A stretch of DNA of 64,000 bases from Nostoc spongiaeforme FACHB-130 (GCF_014698475.1 NZ_JACJTB010000010.1:89686-153685); one strand, 5' to 3'; positions 9,839 through 19,658 are shown, counted from the stretch's first letter. The notes: a model not told the origin generated them from the letters alone. Program-made: numbers and translations.

Positions 9839-10453
9839 ATGGCAAGCTTAAATCGTGTGCTATTTACTCAGGATACAATTCTTAAACAAGAGCCAGTACA
9901 ATCGAGTCAGTTGCCAAGTACGAAACAACAACATATTCCGCTTGGGACTTTACTGGTGTTAAAGTCTTACGAAATCCCGGCGGCTCATTCTGAGTACTAT
10001 AAATTATCTTTAGAAGATATTCAATTTAAAGGTTTTAGTAGTAACTGGTATGCCTTTGGGAAACACGCCAAAATTATTCCAGATGAAATTACGCCTGTGA
10101 CAAATATTCAAGCGATCGCAACTAAACAACAAGCCAAGAATACAGTAAATATAACTGTAGATCGCCAGTCTGTCGGCAATAAACAAGGTTTCCTCAAACT
10201 GGTGTTTAACGCAGATACCATCATTAAGCGCGAACCTGGAGATTCTAAATTCATGAATGATCAATCCAAGCAGGTAATTCCAGGCGGTACAGAATTAATT
10301 TTATTAACCGATAAGCCAGACAACAATAATATTGTGAAATTTACCCTGAAGGATAATCATCTCAAATTTAGTCTGAAGGATATTGAGTTTAAAGGTTTCT
10401 CGAAAGATTGGTTTGTCTTTACCCAGCACGTTGGTATTCAACGTGTTGATTAA
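9839..10453 (+). CDS. protein of two tandem SH3-like repeats
   Basis: 204-residue protein made of two copies of one domain. Copy 1 (about 5-82) and copy 2 (about 108-200) share the order LxFxxDTIxKxEP, IPxGTxLxLxS/T, LKDIxFKGFSxxWYxFxxH. The repeat resembles the SH3-like modules attached to cyanobacterial wall amidases and carboxypeptidases, but here there is no catalytic domain, signal peptide or membrane segment. The gene is monocistronic. The unit is all-beta by appearance; a ligand-binding or scaffolding role is inference only. Confidence 0.75.
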   Translation: MASLNRVLFTQDTILKQEPVQSSQLPSTKQQHIPLGTLLVLKSYEIPAAHSEYYKLSLEDIQFKGFSSNWYAFGKHAKIIPDEITPVTNIQAIATKQQAKNTVNITVDRQSVGNKQGFLKLVFNADTIIKREPGDSKFMNDQSKQVIPGGTELILLTDKPDNNNIVKFTLKDNHLKFSLKDIEFKGFSKDWFVFTQHVGIQRVD

Positions 10454-10739
10454 AAAATGTAGAGACTATAGGAATACGGTTTGATTCCTGAATCTATTTG
10501 TGTAGGTAGGGAATGGGGAGTGGGGAGTGGGGAGTAGGAAAGAAGCCTGCTCTGAGTGTACTAATTTTTTTTCAGAAATCAAATATGAGTCCTATAGATG
10601 TGTTGCTGATTATATAGATGTAATATCATCAGGACTTACGTACCAAGATTGTCTGTAGAGATTAGGTTGAGTGGTGAAAGGGTTTTTGATATATACTCCC
10701 TACTCCCCACTCCCACCCCAGGTTACTTGCAACTGGGTG
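10454..10739. repeat. repeat-rich intergenic region
   Basis: Contains a GGGGAGT heptamer STRR (three units, 10515-10535), a dispersed element beginning GGACTTACGTACCAAGATTG (10630-10649) that recurs at 59901, and a matching ACTCCCTACTCCCCACTCCC run on the other side (10695-10716), complementary to the first STRR. The outer arms could pair over about 160 bases, so this may be a composite palindromic element. It separates two convergent genes. Confidence 0.6.
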
Positions 10740-12164
10740 TTAATTGTTAATCTTTTTAATATCGCCATAGGCGCGATAAAAGCCGCCTCTGGCTGACTCG
10801 CGGATTTCTTGGACGAGATAGCGATCGCCTGCTTGGCGAATATCTTTAGGAAACTGCACATTCCAGTTAGAATTGTAGCCTGGGGAAATAACTCTGACGC
10901 GCAGTTGACTGCCATCTTGAAAACACTCGACAATTACCCCATTACTTGTATCTGTAGTAGTTTCCAAAACAGCCGAAGGTGTGACTCCCTCAGTTTTTGG
11001 TGCTTTAATCACAGTTGCTTCGGGAATTGTACCAGCTTGAGCAGAGGAGATCGCATTTTCACTAGCATCAATACAAGCTAAACTTCCATCGGTAGTGACA
11101 ATATAAATTCGAGATTCGTAAAACTGCATAGATAAAGCAGAACCACAACCAGTCCCCAACTTCCACAGTCTTTCCCCGGCTTGGTTAAAGCAGTAAATCG
11201 AAGAATTATTGTCACCCGCAAACACATATTTACCATTTTGGGCTGTAGCGCAAGAATAAACCGAGGAATCACACTTGTATACTGTTAGTGGTTGACCTTG
11301 CTTACTAAAACTATAAATTTTGCGATCGCTTGCACCAGCGTAAACTGTGGATGCTTCTTGCCAACCAAATAATACACTCCCGGCGGTTTTTTGATGCCAC
11401 AGCATTCGACCTTCTTTGTTATCGTACATAGTCACTCCTTGACTATGACCGTGATAAATTCCCGCTTCATCACAGCGAACCATCCAGCCAGAACTACCTT
11501 GACTCAAGCGCGTCCATTGTGATTCATCATCATGATCTATAGTGGTCACACCACCATTGACATCAGAGACAGCCAATAAACCATCTTTAATATCAAGCCA
11601 GAATATATCGACATTTTCATCAATTTTGTAAGCAACGCGGGGTAACTTCCCAGTCAAATCGTAGACATTACCATCATCACAGCCAGCGTAAATCCAGATA
11701 TCATCAGCAACTAAACATTTCACCCCATCAGGTAGCTTAAACTGATTGTTCACTTTACCTTCATGGTTCAAAGCAAAAACTTGACCTGCTTGATTACCTA
11801 GCCAGCAACGGTTAGCATCAATAAAAATCCCAAAAGCGGCGGAATTAGCTGCAAACTTCCACAAAATTGGCGCTTGTTTTGCTGTGGAAGCAGTACTACT
11901 CACTTCGCGGCGAGTCACAGAACGCTTTTGACGCACACCCATCACCGCTTTTTCATAGCCTTTTTTTAACTTTTCGTTAATTTTCTTCGCCGCTTCCGCC
12001 TGTGCTTTTTCTGATGTCGGGTAAGATTTCGTCTGCGTTTGTCCCGCGTCACCAATACGACCGTAGCGGATGCTTACTTGAGTATCTTCAACAATTACCT
12101 CATAAAATTTGTGGGAACTTCCACTATCTTCTGATAACTCTAGGTAGGTTATTTCCTTAGTCAT
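10740..12164 (-). CDS. WGR-domain protein with PQQ/WD-like propeller
   Basis: 474 residues. The N-terminal 75 residues form a WGR domain (SIRYGRIGDAGQ, with Tyr in place of the name-giving Trp), a fold that binds DNA or RNA ends in PARPs and is found in bacterial MolR-like proteins. A basic linker (70-100, KRSVTRREV) follows. Residues about 100-370 are five to seven beta-propeller blades, each closing with a pattern like VYALNHEG or IYCFNQAG, similar to PQQ-binding repeats. The last 65 residues after a low-complexity linker form a separate beta module (SNWNVQFPKDIR). No signal peptide, so the propeller acts in the cytoplasm. The combination is unusual; the function is unknown. Confidence 0.82.
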   Translation of the reverse strand: MTKEITYLELSEDSGSSHKFYEVIVEDTQVSIRYGRIGDAGQTQTKSYPTSEKAQAEAAKKINEKLKKGYEKAVMGVRQKRSVTRREVSSTASTAKQAPILWKFAANSAAFGIFIDANRCWLGNQAGQVFALNHEGKVNNQFKLPDGVKCLVADDIWIYAGCDDGNVYDLTGKLPRVAYKIDENVDIFWLDIKDGLLAVSDVNGGVTTIDHDDESQWTRLSQGSSGWMVRCDEAGIYHGHSQGVTMYDNKEGRMLWHQKTAGSVLFGWQEASTVYAGASDRKIYSFSKQGQPLTVYKCDSSVYSCATAQNGKYVFAGDNNSSIYCFNQAGERLWKLGTGCGSALSMQFYESRIYIVTTDGSLACIDASENAISSAQAGTIPEATVIKAPKTEGVTPSAVLETTTDTSNGVIVECFQDGSQLRVRVISPGYNSNWNVQFPKDIRQAGDRYLVQEIRESARGGFYRAYGDIKKINN

Positions 12165-12424
12165 GACATTTTCTCGTTAGAACTGAATGTAAGCGTAACC
12201 CAACAAAATCCTAAAAATGTTGGGTTTTACTGCATTACACCCAACCTACCTGGAATGCACTGAAGATTTGCTTGATAAATCGTCTCTGATACCAATTCTA
12301 TGTGAGGTTGCATTTAATCTTTTATCTCTTCTTTCTTTGTGTCCTTTGCGCCCTTTGTAGTTCGTTCTTTAATTCAGTGCATCTTCATACAGAATTGGTA
12401 TGAGATTGATAATGCACTTAGTAC

Positions 12425-12976
12425 TTAGAGAACTTTCGCCAAACTGCTTAATCTTTCATAAACCGGGATGAGGCGATCGCCTTCTATTTCCACAGTATGA
12501 TCTGGATAATGACGAATTGCGCCTAACAGACTAATTTCCCCATCTTCTTGAATAGATTTATTTAAAGATGTTTCTAGCGCCTGTGCATCTAAATCTTCTC
12601 CAGGCGGATGCACCACATCACCAACTTGAGCTAGTAAAATCGGCCCTGTCCAGCCAGACAGCAAGCTATTTAAATAAGCAGGTTCAGCCTTAATACCTGC
12701 GACTAAGGCTTTACGCGCTGCATCTGGGTCTTGTTTGGCCGCTTGCAAATAATTGCTAATTGTTGGGGTAGTCTTACCTGTTTGCACAAACTCGTTCAAT
12801 TCTGCAACGGAAACAGGCCCTTGAAAACTCCCATACTTTAAAATCACTTGTTCAGCAGCATTAGCACTAGCACTGAATAACAAAACACTAGCACCAACTC
12901 CTAAAGCCACTGTCTGACTCAAGAATTTACTAAACTTCCACCTGGTTAATTGATTCCAAACTTGAAAAATCTGCAT
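12425..12976 (-). CDS. secreted DUF1400-type protein
   Basis: 183 residues with an N-terminal signal sequence (hydrophobic 22-40, ending SASANAAE). The mature part fits the DUF1400 domain: a short strand VILKYGSFQGPVSVAELNEF followed by helices. In other cyanobacterial proteins this domain precedes an alpha/beta-hydrolase; here it occurs alone, so it probably has no hydrolase activity. AGGAAG nine bases upstream supports the start. Periplasmic or thylakoid-lumen location is inferred from the signal. Confidence 0.75.
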   Translation of the reverse strand: MQIFQVWNQLTRWKFSKFLSQTVALGVGASVLLFSASANAAEQVILKYGSFQGPVSVAELNEFVQTGKTTPTISNYLQAAKQDPDAARKALVAGIKAEPAYLNSLLSGWTGPILLAQVGDVVHPPGEDLDAQALETSLNKSIQEDGEISLLGAIRHYPDHTVEIEGDRLIPVYERLSSLAKVL

Positions 12977-13206
12977 TTAATTTAACTTCCTAGTGGTGTG
13001 GAGCGTACACAAGTCTAAAATATCTGAGCTTTCTGCTCACGACAACATATTAACTAGGTTATCTAATATAGATTCAGTTTGGAGAATCCACTGAGGTATG
13101 ACCAACGATAGAAATTAGATTTTCATTTCTCTCTTCTCTCTGTGTTCTCTGTGACTCTGTGGTTCGTAAATCAAATCAAAATACACTGTCGTAGACCGAA
13201 CAGAAA

Positions 13207-15285
13207 TTACGAGTGAGGTTCACCCAGTAATACAATCGAGCATTTCAACTCTCTCAAGATTTGGGTCGTTACTTGACTTACACCTAAACCACCAGCTGTG
13301 CGATAACGCACAGAACGCAACACTGCTAAATCAAAAGCTTGAGCTTCTCGAATAATTACTCTAGCGACATCATCACCTTTAACTGTCTGGATGTTAGTTT
13401 TCACCTGTAACTGACTTTTTACCGTAATTTCCAACAATTGGGATGTAAATTTTTCTACTAAAGCTGGGGGAGTTTTGCGATCGCTCACATGCAACAATAC
13501 CACCTCTGCTTGATTCACATCAGCTACAATTTGTGCGAACCTAACAGCACCAATAGTTTGTCGCGTCAAATCACCAACCGGTACCAAAATTCTTTGGATA
13601 CTGGTTGGACTACTCAATAAACGTGTCACCGCCACGGGACAATGTGAAGACCAAAACACACTATCAATCACACTCCCAAACAAACGAGCGCGAAACCCTG
13701 TTGTTTGTGACCAACCCATCACCACTAAATTCGCATTACGTTCTCGACTCGCACGACTAATTCCCAAAGCTGCATCATCATCAATGCGAATTGCTGGCGA
13801 CACCTCCACATCAAATTCTTGACTAATTTCTTGCGCCATCTTCAATCTTTTTTGACTTTGGTCTAGCGCCGTCACCAATTGCGGATCATCCATTTGAATC
13901 AAAGCTTTAGTAATCGCTAATGGGACAATTCTCCCACCTTCATGACGCGCCAATAATGCCGCCATTTCTATTAAATAACGCTGGGTTTGAGGATTGTAAA
14001 TCGGCACTACTACAGTAAATTGATGTGGTTTTTCTTCTACCTCAGTTTCAGGACTTTCCCACCAAGTTGCTAGACTATCTGTTTCTAAATCTGCATCACT
14101 AACTTGTAAAGCTGTGGCAAACCTAGAAGTAATTACTGGCCCTAAAATAGCAGTCACCAGCATCAAAACAATCACACTATTTAAAACACCTTCACTGATT
14201 AACCTTTCCCCAGCAGAGTTAACAGTTTGATAAGCCACTAATGCCGCCGCTAATGTAGCTGCTACCTGCGGTAGAGATAACGACCACATTGTCAGCATTT
14301 CTGCCGTATTGTAGCGATAAAATAATTTTGCTAAAAATGCCGCAATAAATTTACTGCTAATTAAAGCTATGACGATGACCACAGTCAACCAAACCGAACT
14401 TAGAGTCTTGAGAAATGCTGGAATATCAATCAATAACCCCATATCTACAAAGAAACATGGAATAAATAACACACTCCCAATAAACTCAATTTTCTCTTTA
14501 ACTGGGCTACGTCCTAAAACATCATTAACAGCTAAACCTGCTAAAAACGCCCCAACAATTTTCTCAACCCCAATAACTTGCGCTCCCACAGAAGCCAAAA
14601 ATAATGCTAGTAAAATAAACAAGAACTGATTACTTTGTTCATCTCCTGAACGCCGAAAAAATTCCTTACCAGCCCAGTCAAAACCAAACAAAACCACAAC
14701 CGAATAAATTGCCAATCCACCCAAGAGCGTAGCTAAACTCAAGGCTGTAAATTCTCCGCCATGAATCCCTACACAAATTGCTAATACCAACAAAGCACCT
14801 GTGTCAGTAAAAATTGTTGCGCCAATGGTTACAGTCACAGCTTCATTTGTAACTACACCCAACCGACTAACAATTGGATAAGCCAATAAAGTATGGGATG
14901 CCAGTAAAGAACCAATCAAAAAAGCAGAATTCCAACCAAAATTAAATAACCGCCCCACTAAAATACCAGCTATTAACGGCACTAAAAAAGTCAGAGTTCC
15001 AAATCCAATAGAACGATTTCTAGTTTTGCGAAACTGCTCTAAGTCAATTTCTAAACCTGCAACAAACATCAAATAAATTTTGCCAATATCCGATAGCAGC
15101 TTGATGGTGTCTGATTCAGAATTGAGTAAGTTTAAACCATTTTCTCCTAAAATGACACCTGCTACTAGCAAACCCACTAATCCAGGTAAACGCAATTTTT
15201 CAAATATCGGTGGTACAGTAAAAATGACCGTGAGCAGAATAGTAAATGCAATAATTGGGCTTGCTGCTAAAGATTGGAGTGCCAT
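13207..15285 (-). CDS. cation:proton antiporter with Usp tail
   Basis: 692-residue CPA2-family Na+(K+)/H+ antiporter. Residues 5-400 carry about 12 membrane segments; FTDTGALLVLA and the GEFTALSL region correspond to the transport core. The cytosolic part (430-690) holds two universal-stress-protein-like domains: VVVPIYNPQTQ leading to NLVVMGWSQ, and RILVPVGDLTRQ leading to LAVLRSVR, which may bind nucleotide. This fusion is common in cyanobacteria, which use such exchangers for salt and pH tolerance. No Shine-Dalgarno is obvious at the ATG. It is read in the same direction as the cox genes but is downstream of them, separated by 260 bases. Confidence 0.9.
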   Translation of the reverse strand: MALQSLAASPIIAFTILLTVIFTVPPIFEKLRLPGLVGLLVAGVILGENGLNLLNSESDTIKLLSDIGKIYLMFVAGLEIDLEQFRKTRNRSIGFGTLTFLVPLIAGILVGRLFNFGWNSAFLIGSLLASHTLLAYPIVSRLGVVTNEAVTVTIGATIFTDTGALLVLAICVGIHGGEFTALSLATLLGGLAIYSVVVLFGFDWAGKEFFRRSGDEQSNQFLFILLALFLASVGAQVIGVEKIVGAFLAGLAVNDVLGRSPVKEKIEFIGSVLFIPCFFVDMGLLIDIPAFLKTLSSVWLTVVIVIALISSKFIAAFLAKLFYRYNTAEMLTMWSLSLPQVAATLAAALVAYQTVNSAGERLISEGVLNSVIVLMLVTAILGPVITSRFATALQVSDADLETDSLATWWESPETEVEEKPHQFTVVVPIYNPQTQRYLIEMAALLARHEGGRIVPLAITKALIQMDDPQLVTALDQSQKRLKMAQEISQEFDVEVSPAIRIDDDAALGISRASRERNANLVVMGWSQTTGFRARLFGSVIDSVFWSSHCPVAVTRLLSSPTSIQRILVPVGDLTRQTIGAVRFAQIVADVNQAEVVLLHVSDRKTPPALVEKFTSQLLEITVKSQLQVKTNIQTVKGDDVARVIIREAQAFDLAVLRSVRYRTAGGLGVSQVTTQILRELKCSIVLLGEPHS

Positions 15286-15546
15286 TGGTAAGTTAATTTT
15301 TGCTTAAATTAAGATTGTAGATGCTGAATTTTTGCAGATCAGTAAAATTAAATTGTCACATTATAAGCCTTCACAGTTTTATCTTGAAAATAAAAATTTT
15401 CACATCTATACAGAGATAGAGTGACATCATTTTCTCATAAGTTATAAGATTATTCCGAGAATATTTCAAAATGAAAAACAGAGGAAAAGGTGAATTATCC
15501 GACTCTTCCCCTGAAAATTGGCTTTGTTTTTAGACAAACTTAATAT

Positions 15547-16158
15547 TTACTGCCAAACATAGAGCATAACAAACAAGACAATCCAAATTACATCCACAAA
15601 GTGCCAAAATAGTGAAGTAGCATTCACACCAAAGTGGCCAGATTCGTAATTACCTGGAATGAAAGAACGGATCAAAATCATTAATTGCAACAGGATACCT
15701 GTTAAAACGTGTAAACCGTGGAACCCAGTTAACAGGTAGAACATTCCGCCAAACGTTCCAGAAGTGAAACCAAAAGCCAAGTGACTCCATTCAATAGCTT
15801 GTCCGGCTAAGAAGTAACTGCCCATCGCCATTGTTGCCAGCAGATACATCCGAAAACCAGACAAATTATGACGTTGTAGGGCGCGTTCTGCCAAATAAAT
15901 TACAAAGCTACTTGCAACCAACACAACAGTATTAATTGCTGGTTCTCTAACTTCTAATCCTTCTACACCAGCCGGTAGCCAGTTAGGATTTGTCAACTTA
16001 TAGACAATATAGCCGGCGAAAAAACTCAAGAAAATCACACTTTCCGACAATAAGAAAACAATAAAACCAAACATTTTATTGCCTTCTTCATCATGTCCAT
16101 GCTCACCACTATGATGAGAATGATTCTGCAACTCTTCAGAAACAATATAGCTGTCCAT
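15547..16158 (-). CDS. coxC: terminal oxidase subunit III (ARTO type)
   Basis: 203 residues, five predicted membrane helices as in the short bacterial subunit III. Conserved features: GFIVFLLSESVIFLSFFAGYI, the GFHGLHVLTGI helix, and a C-terminal FWHFVDVIWIVLFVMLY. The His-rich N-terminus (SHHSGEHGHDEEGNK) precedes the first helix. Last gene of the cox cluster, 154 bases after coxA. Subunit III stabilises the catalytic subunit and is part of the same membrane complex. Confidence 0.93.
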   Translation of the reverse strand: MDSYIVSEELQNHSHHSGEHGHDEEGNKMFGFIVFLLSESVIFLSFFAGYIVYKLTNPNWLPAGVEGLEVREPAINTVVLVASSFVIYLAERALQRHNLSGFRMYLLATMAMGSYFLAGQAIEWSHLAFGFTSGTFGGMFYLLTGFHGLHVLTGILLQLMILIRSFIPGNYESGHFGVNATSLFWHFVDVIWIVLFVMLYVWQ

Positions 16159-16312
16159 TGGTAAAATTTTTATTCGTGTAATATTGCTTGGAAAATGCTC
16201 CGCGTAACTTTGCGCTTACCTCTGCGTTTAAAAAACTCAAATTCTAGTAGTGGGGACACACCAGACAGATGTCTGGCAAGTTTTACTTAACTATGTCCCC
16301 AAATTTTCTTTG

Positions 16313-17983
16313 TCATTGATGGTGACTATGAGTTTCTGCCACCAACGGTTCTGATTTGCCGTAACCATAAGGTTCAGAGATAACTACAGGAATTTCTTCA
16401 AAGTTCTCAACAGGTGGTGGTGAAGAAACTAACCACTCTAAACCAATTGCCCGCCAAGGGTTATCAGGTGCTTTTTCGCCTTGCATCCAAGAAATCACCA
16501 TGTTGAAGATGAATGGCAAGGTAGACATACCTAACAAAAATGCACCCAGACTCGCAACGATATTCCACTGTTCATACTCTGGTGCGTAGGAAGAAACCCG
16601 ACGTAACATCCCTTGCAAACCTAGTGGGTGCATTGGTAAGAAGTTGAGGTTAGTACCAATAAATGACAACCAGAAATGTAATTTACCCCAGCCTTCGTAG
16701 TACATCCGACCAGTCATTTTGGGGAACCAGTGATAAATAGCAGCATACAAGCCCATTGTCACTGTACCAAAGAGGACGTAGTGGAAGTGTCCAACTACAA
16801 AATAGGTATTGTTAACGTGAACATCCACAGGTACAGAAGACAGCATAATCCCTGTGATGCCTGCGAAGACAAACATGATTAATCCACCCAAGGCAAATAA
16901 CATGGGTGTATTCAAACGCAACTTACCACCCCAAATTGTCGCTACCCAAGCAAATACCTTAATACCAGTCGGTACAGACACAAACATGGTGGTCAACATG
17001 AAAATCAACCGCATCCAAGCAGGTGTACCACTGACATACATGTGGTGTACCCAAACAATGGCGCTGACGACGGCAATTAACAGTGATGAAATCGCAACGA
17101 CTTTGTAACCGAATAAAGGTTTGCGAGAGTAGACAGGGAAGATTTCGGAGAAGATACCGAAAACTGGCAGGATAATCACATACACAGCCGGGTGAGAATA
17201 GAACCAGAAGTAATGCTGGAACATGACTGGGTTGCCGCCGTTGCTGGGGTTGAAAAAGCCAGTACCAACGGTGAGGTCAAGTAACAACATGACTGCGCCT
17301 GCTGTCAGGGCAGGTAAGCCAAACAATTGGATGATTTGGGCGCTGAGGACTGCCCAGACAAACAAAGGCATCCGAAAGAAGGTCATACCAGGCGCACGCA
17401 TCTTGACGATGGTGGTCACAAAGTTGACAGCACCCATAATTGAGGAGACACCAGAGATGGCGACTGCCAACAACCATAAAACTTGACCGTTAATCAAGTG
17501 GCCTGTGGGATTTTGCAAACTGACGGGAGGATAAGCCCACCAACCTGCTTGGGCAGGGCCACCAGGGACAAAGAAGCTGGCCATCAACAAAATCCCGACT
17601 ACAGGAACCATCCAAAAGGCGACGGCGTTGAGGCGGGGAAAGGCCATGTCTCGCGCCCCAATCATTAAGGGGACGAGGTAGTTAGCAAAACCCACTAGTG
17701 AGGGAAATGTCCACAAGAACAGCATGACTGTGCCGTGCATGGTGAACATACCGTTATATACGGTGCGGTCAATTAAGTCGGCTTCGGGGGTAATTAATTC
17801 TCCCCGCAGAATCATGGCGAAGATCCCGCCGATGAGAAAGAAGAAAAAGGAAGTAACAAGGTATTGAATACCGATGACTTTGTGGTCGGTGCTAAAGCTG
17901 AAATATTGTTTCCAGCCTCCTGGGGTTTCGTGGTGTGGTTTCCCAACCGGTAGGCTGAGACCATCAATAGGGATGTTAGTCAT
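16313..17983 (-). CDS. coxA: heme-copper oxidase subunit I (ARTO type)
   Basis: 556 residues, 12 helices; the catalytic subunit that reduces O2 and pumps protons. Conserved elements include the low-spin heme His in MHGTVMLFLW, the CuB His264 and the cross-link Tyr in YSHPAVY, the CuB pair WVHHMY, and HFHYVLFGTV with the high-spin heme ligand. In A1-type enzymes the motif is GHPEVY with a proton-channel Glu; here Glu is Ala and the motif is YSHPxVY, which defines the A2 subfamily. With the CuA-less subunit II this fits the alternative respiratory terminal oxidase (ARTO) of cyanobacteria. Start is the ATG after AAAAGAACA. Confidence 0.95.
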   Translation of the reverse strand: MTNIPIDGLSLPVGKPHHETPGGWKQYFSFSTDHKVIGIQYLVTSFFFFLIGGIFAMILRGELITPEADLIDRTVYNGMFTMHGTVMLFLWTFPSLVGFANYLVPLMIGARDMAFPRLNAVAFWMVPVVGILLMASFFVPGGPAQAGWWAYPPVSLQNPTGHLINGQVLWLLAVAISGVSSIMGAVNFVTTIVKMRAPGMTFFRMPLFVWAVLSAQIIQLFGLPALTAGAVMLLLDLTVGTGFFNPSNGGNPVMFQHYFWFYSHPAVYVIILPVFGIFSEIFPVYSRKPLFGYKVVAISSLLIAVVSAIVWVHHMYVSGTPAWMRLIFMLTTMFVSVPTGIKVFAWVATIWGGKLRLNTPMLFALGGLIMFVFAGITGIMLSSVPVDVHVNNTYFVVGHFHYVLFGTVTMGLYAAIYHWFPKMTGRMYYEGWGKLHFWLSFIGTNLNFLPMHPLGLQGMLRRVSSYAPEYEQWNIVASLGAFLLGMSTLPFIFNMVISWMQGEKAPDNPWRAIGLEWLVSSPPPVENFEEIPVVISEPYGYGKSEPLVAETHSHHQ

Positions 17984-18042
17984 TGTTCTTTTGAAGAAAC
18001 AGGGGTGTGAAGGATTTGAGGGTGCAGGGAATTAGTTTGCTG

Positions 18043-18960
18043 TCAACCGGAATAATTAACCAAAGGAGGTGCGGCAGGTACGACGGTATCCCAACCATTT
18101 TTCACGGGTTCGTTGGCTGTTTGGGCGTATTCAGAAGCAGCTTGGTTATTGGCGGGGGCGGGTTTTTGTGTGGCGATTTTCGCCAACCATTTGTGATAGT
18201 CTTCGTCAGATTCCACAACTACATTTGCCTGCATAGTGGCAAAGTAAGTGCCGCTATATTGGGAGTCGGTGAGGCGATATTGACCCTGGCGAATGGGGGT
18301 AAATTCAAAGTCGATGGTATGGTTGGGAATGATGTCTTGTTTGAGGCGGAATGCCGGGATATAAAAGCCATGCAGTACATCTTCTGATTGCAGTGCTAAA
18401 CGCACGCGGCGATCGCTTGGTAAATGCAATTCGGTACTGGTAACATCTTTTTCAGGGTAATGAAATACCCACGCCCATTGTTTGGCGATGACATCAATTT
18501 TTTCTACAGGTTCGCTCATCACACCTTCTTGGGGTGCAGCATAAGCTGATTCCATCCCCACGGGGTTATGCAAATGCACTAGTTGGGTGGGGCCTTGAAT
18601 ACCCATTTGTTCATAAACTTGGGAGCTATAACCAGCAATCCACAATACCAACATAATGGGGATGGCTGTCCAGACAACTTCCAAAGTGACGTTACCTTCA
18701 ATGTGGGGGCCATCGCTGAAGTCGCCTTTTTCAGCACGATGGAAAATCACAGAATACATCAAAGTGCTGGTGACACCCAGAAAAATAAATGCACCTAATG
18801 TCACCAAAAAACTAATCAAATCATCAATCAGATGAGATTCTGCTGCTGCTTGGGGAGGTAGCCAGGAATAGGCTTGTTTACCTATCCAGATACTGGTGAT
18901 GCTAATTGCGATCGCACCAGTAATTAAGGTTAATACGCTTAAAATCTTTGAGAATTTCAT
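18043..18960 (-). CDS. coxB: oxidase subunit II lacking CuA ligands
   Basis: 305 residues: signal-anchor helix (7-30), second helix (45-75), then a periplasmic/lumenal cupredoxin domain (about 150-260). In true cytochrome-c oxidases the CuA loop reads CxxxCGxxHxxM; here the same place is DSQYSGTYFATM (Asp232, Ser236, Phe240, Met243), so both Cys and the loop His are gone. Known CuA-less subunits (E. coli CyoA, cyanobacterial CtaC-II/ARTO) belong to quinol oxidases, so plastoquinol is the inferred donor. The C-terminal 35 residues are low-complexity Ala/Gln/Asn. First cox gene of the cluster; a heptamer repeat separates it from the DUF2231 genes. Confidence 0.93.
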   Translation of the reverse strand: MKFSKILSVLTLITGAIAISITSIWIGKQAYSWLPPQAAAESHLIDDLISFLVTLGAFIFLGVTSTLMYSVIFHRAEKGDFSDGPHIEGNVTLEVVWTAIPIMLVLWIAGYSSQVYEQMGIQGPTQLVHLHNPVGMESAYAAPQEGVMSEPVEKIDVIAKQWAWVFHYPEKDVTSTELHLPSDRRVRLALQSEDVLHGFYIPAFRLKQDIIPNHTIDFEFTPIRQGQYRLTDSQYSGTYFATMQANVVVESDEDYHKWLAKIATQKPAPANNQAASEYAQTANEPVKNGWDTVVPAAPPLVNYSG

Positions 18961-18969
18961 GGGTTTTGG

Positions 18970-19018
18970 TCATTAGTCATTAGTCATTGGTCATTGGTCA
19001 TTAGTCATTGGTCATTAA
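18970..19018. repeat. heptanucleotide STRR (TCATTRG) inside the oxidase operon
   Basis: Seven consecutive 7-bp units, a mix of TCATTAG and TCATTGG, ending TCATTAA. The following bases (19020-19050) carry the complementary ACAAATGACAAAGGACGAATGAC, so the transcript can fold back on itself. It sits between the second DUF2231 gene and coxB, i.e. within what looks like one operon. Confidence 0.85.
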
Positions 19019-19052
19019 CAAAGAACAAATGACAAAGGACGAATGACAAAAG

Positions 19053-19658
19053 TTATTTGAGCATTGTGTTCAGGTCTTCGCCTAATTGCAGTAGTCTATC
19101 TGCGGTGTTGTGAACGCCAAATTCAGCAGCTAACTGCGCTCCTAATGTGCCGTGCAGGAACATCAAAAACATAATTGCCACTCCCGCAAATAAATAGCTC
19201 CACTGCACTTCTACGTCGTAATCTTTACTCCAAGCAAAGCGTTGCCATCCTCTCCACATGGTCATACCGACAAATAAAGCGAGGAGGACAACACCACCAA
19301 TACCGTGCCACAGCATGGTTTCCATTGCTGGCATTCCCCATGCACTCTTGATATCTGTTGGTGGAGTGGCTAAGAACATTTCGTAAAAGCCAGCAGCTAC
19401 GGTAAAAAAGGTGATGGCAGTTGCCGCAACCATGTTGTACCAGCCCACATCAAAGAAGTTGGCTCGTTCAACAGTAATTGCTAAAAATTTGAATACCCAT
19501 TTTTGCATGGGGAACAAAACACCGACGATATCAAAGGTAATACCAATGATGAATAGACCAATGGTCAGATGCACCAAATTTGGGTGAATAGGCAGAGTGT
19601 AAGGTAGTCCGTTAGCGCCTATTTCTACGTTTAATTGATTAATTAGTTCTGAATTCAT
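19053..19658 (-). CDS. DUF2231 membrane protein (second)
   Basis: 201 residues with four predicted membrane helices: HPNLVHLTIGLFIIGITFDIVG near the start, then a helix after FFDVGWYNM, a third in MLWHGIGGVVLLALFVG, and a fourth with MFLHGTLGAQLAA. The HPxxVH motif in helix 1 is the DUF2231 hallmark. It overlaps the upstream paralogue by four bases (ATGA), so the pair is translationally coupled. Co-location with a terminal oxidase suggests an accessory or heme/electron-transfer role, which is inference. Confidence 0.82.
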   Translation of the reverse strand: MNSELINQLNVEIGANGLPYTLPIHPNLVHLTIGLFIIGITFDIVGVLFPMQKWVFKFLAITVERANFFDVGWYNMVAATAITFFTVAAGFYEMFLATPPTDIKSAWGMPAMETMLWHGIGGVVLLALFVGMTMWRGWQRFAWSKDYDVEVQWSYLFAGVAIMFLMFLHGTLGAQLAAEFGVHNTADRLLQLGEDLNTMLK

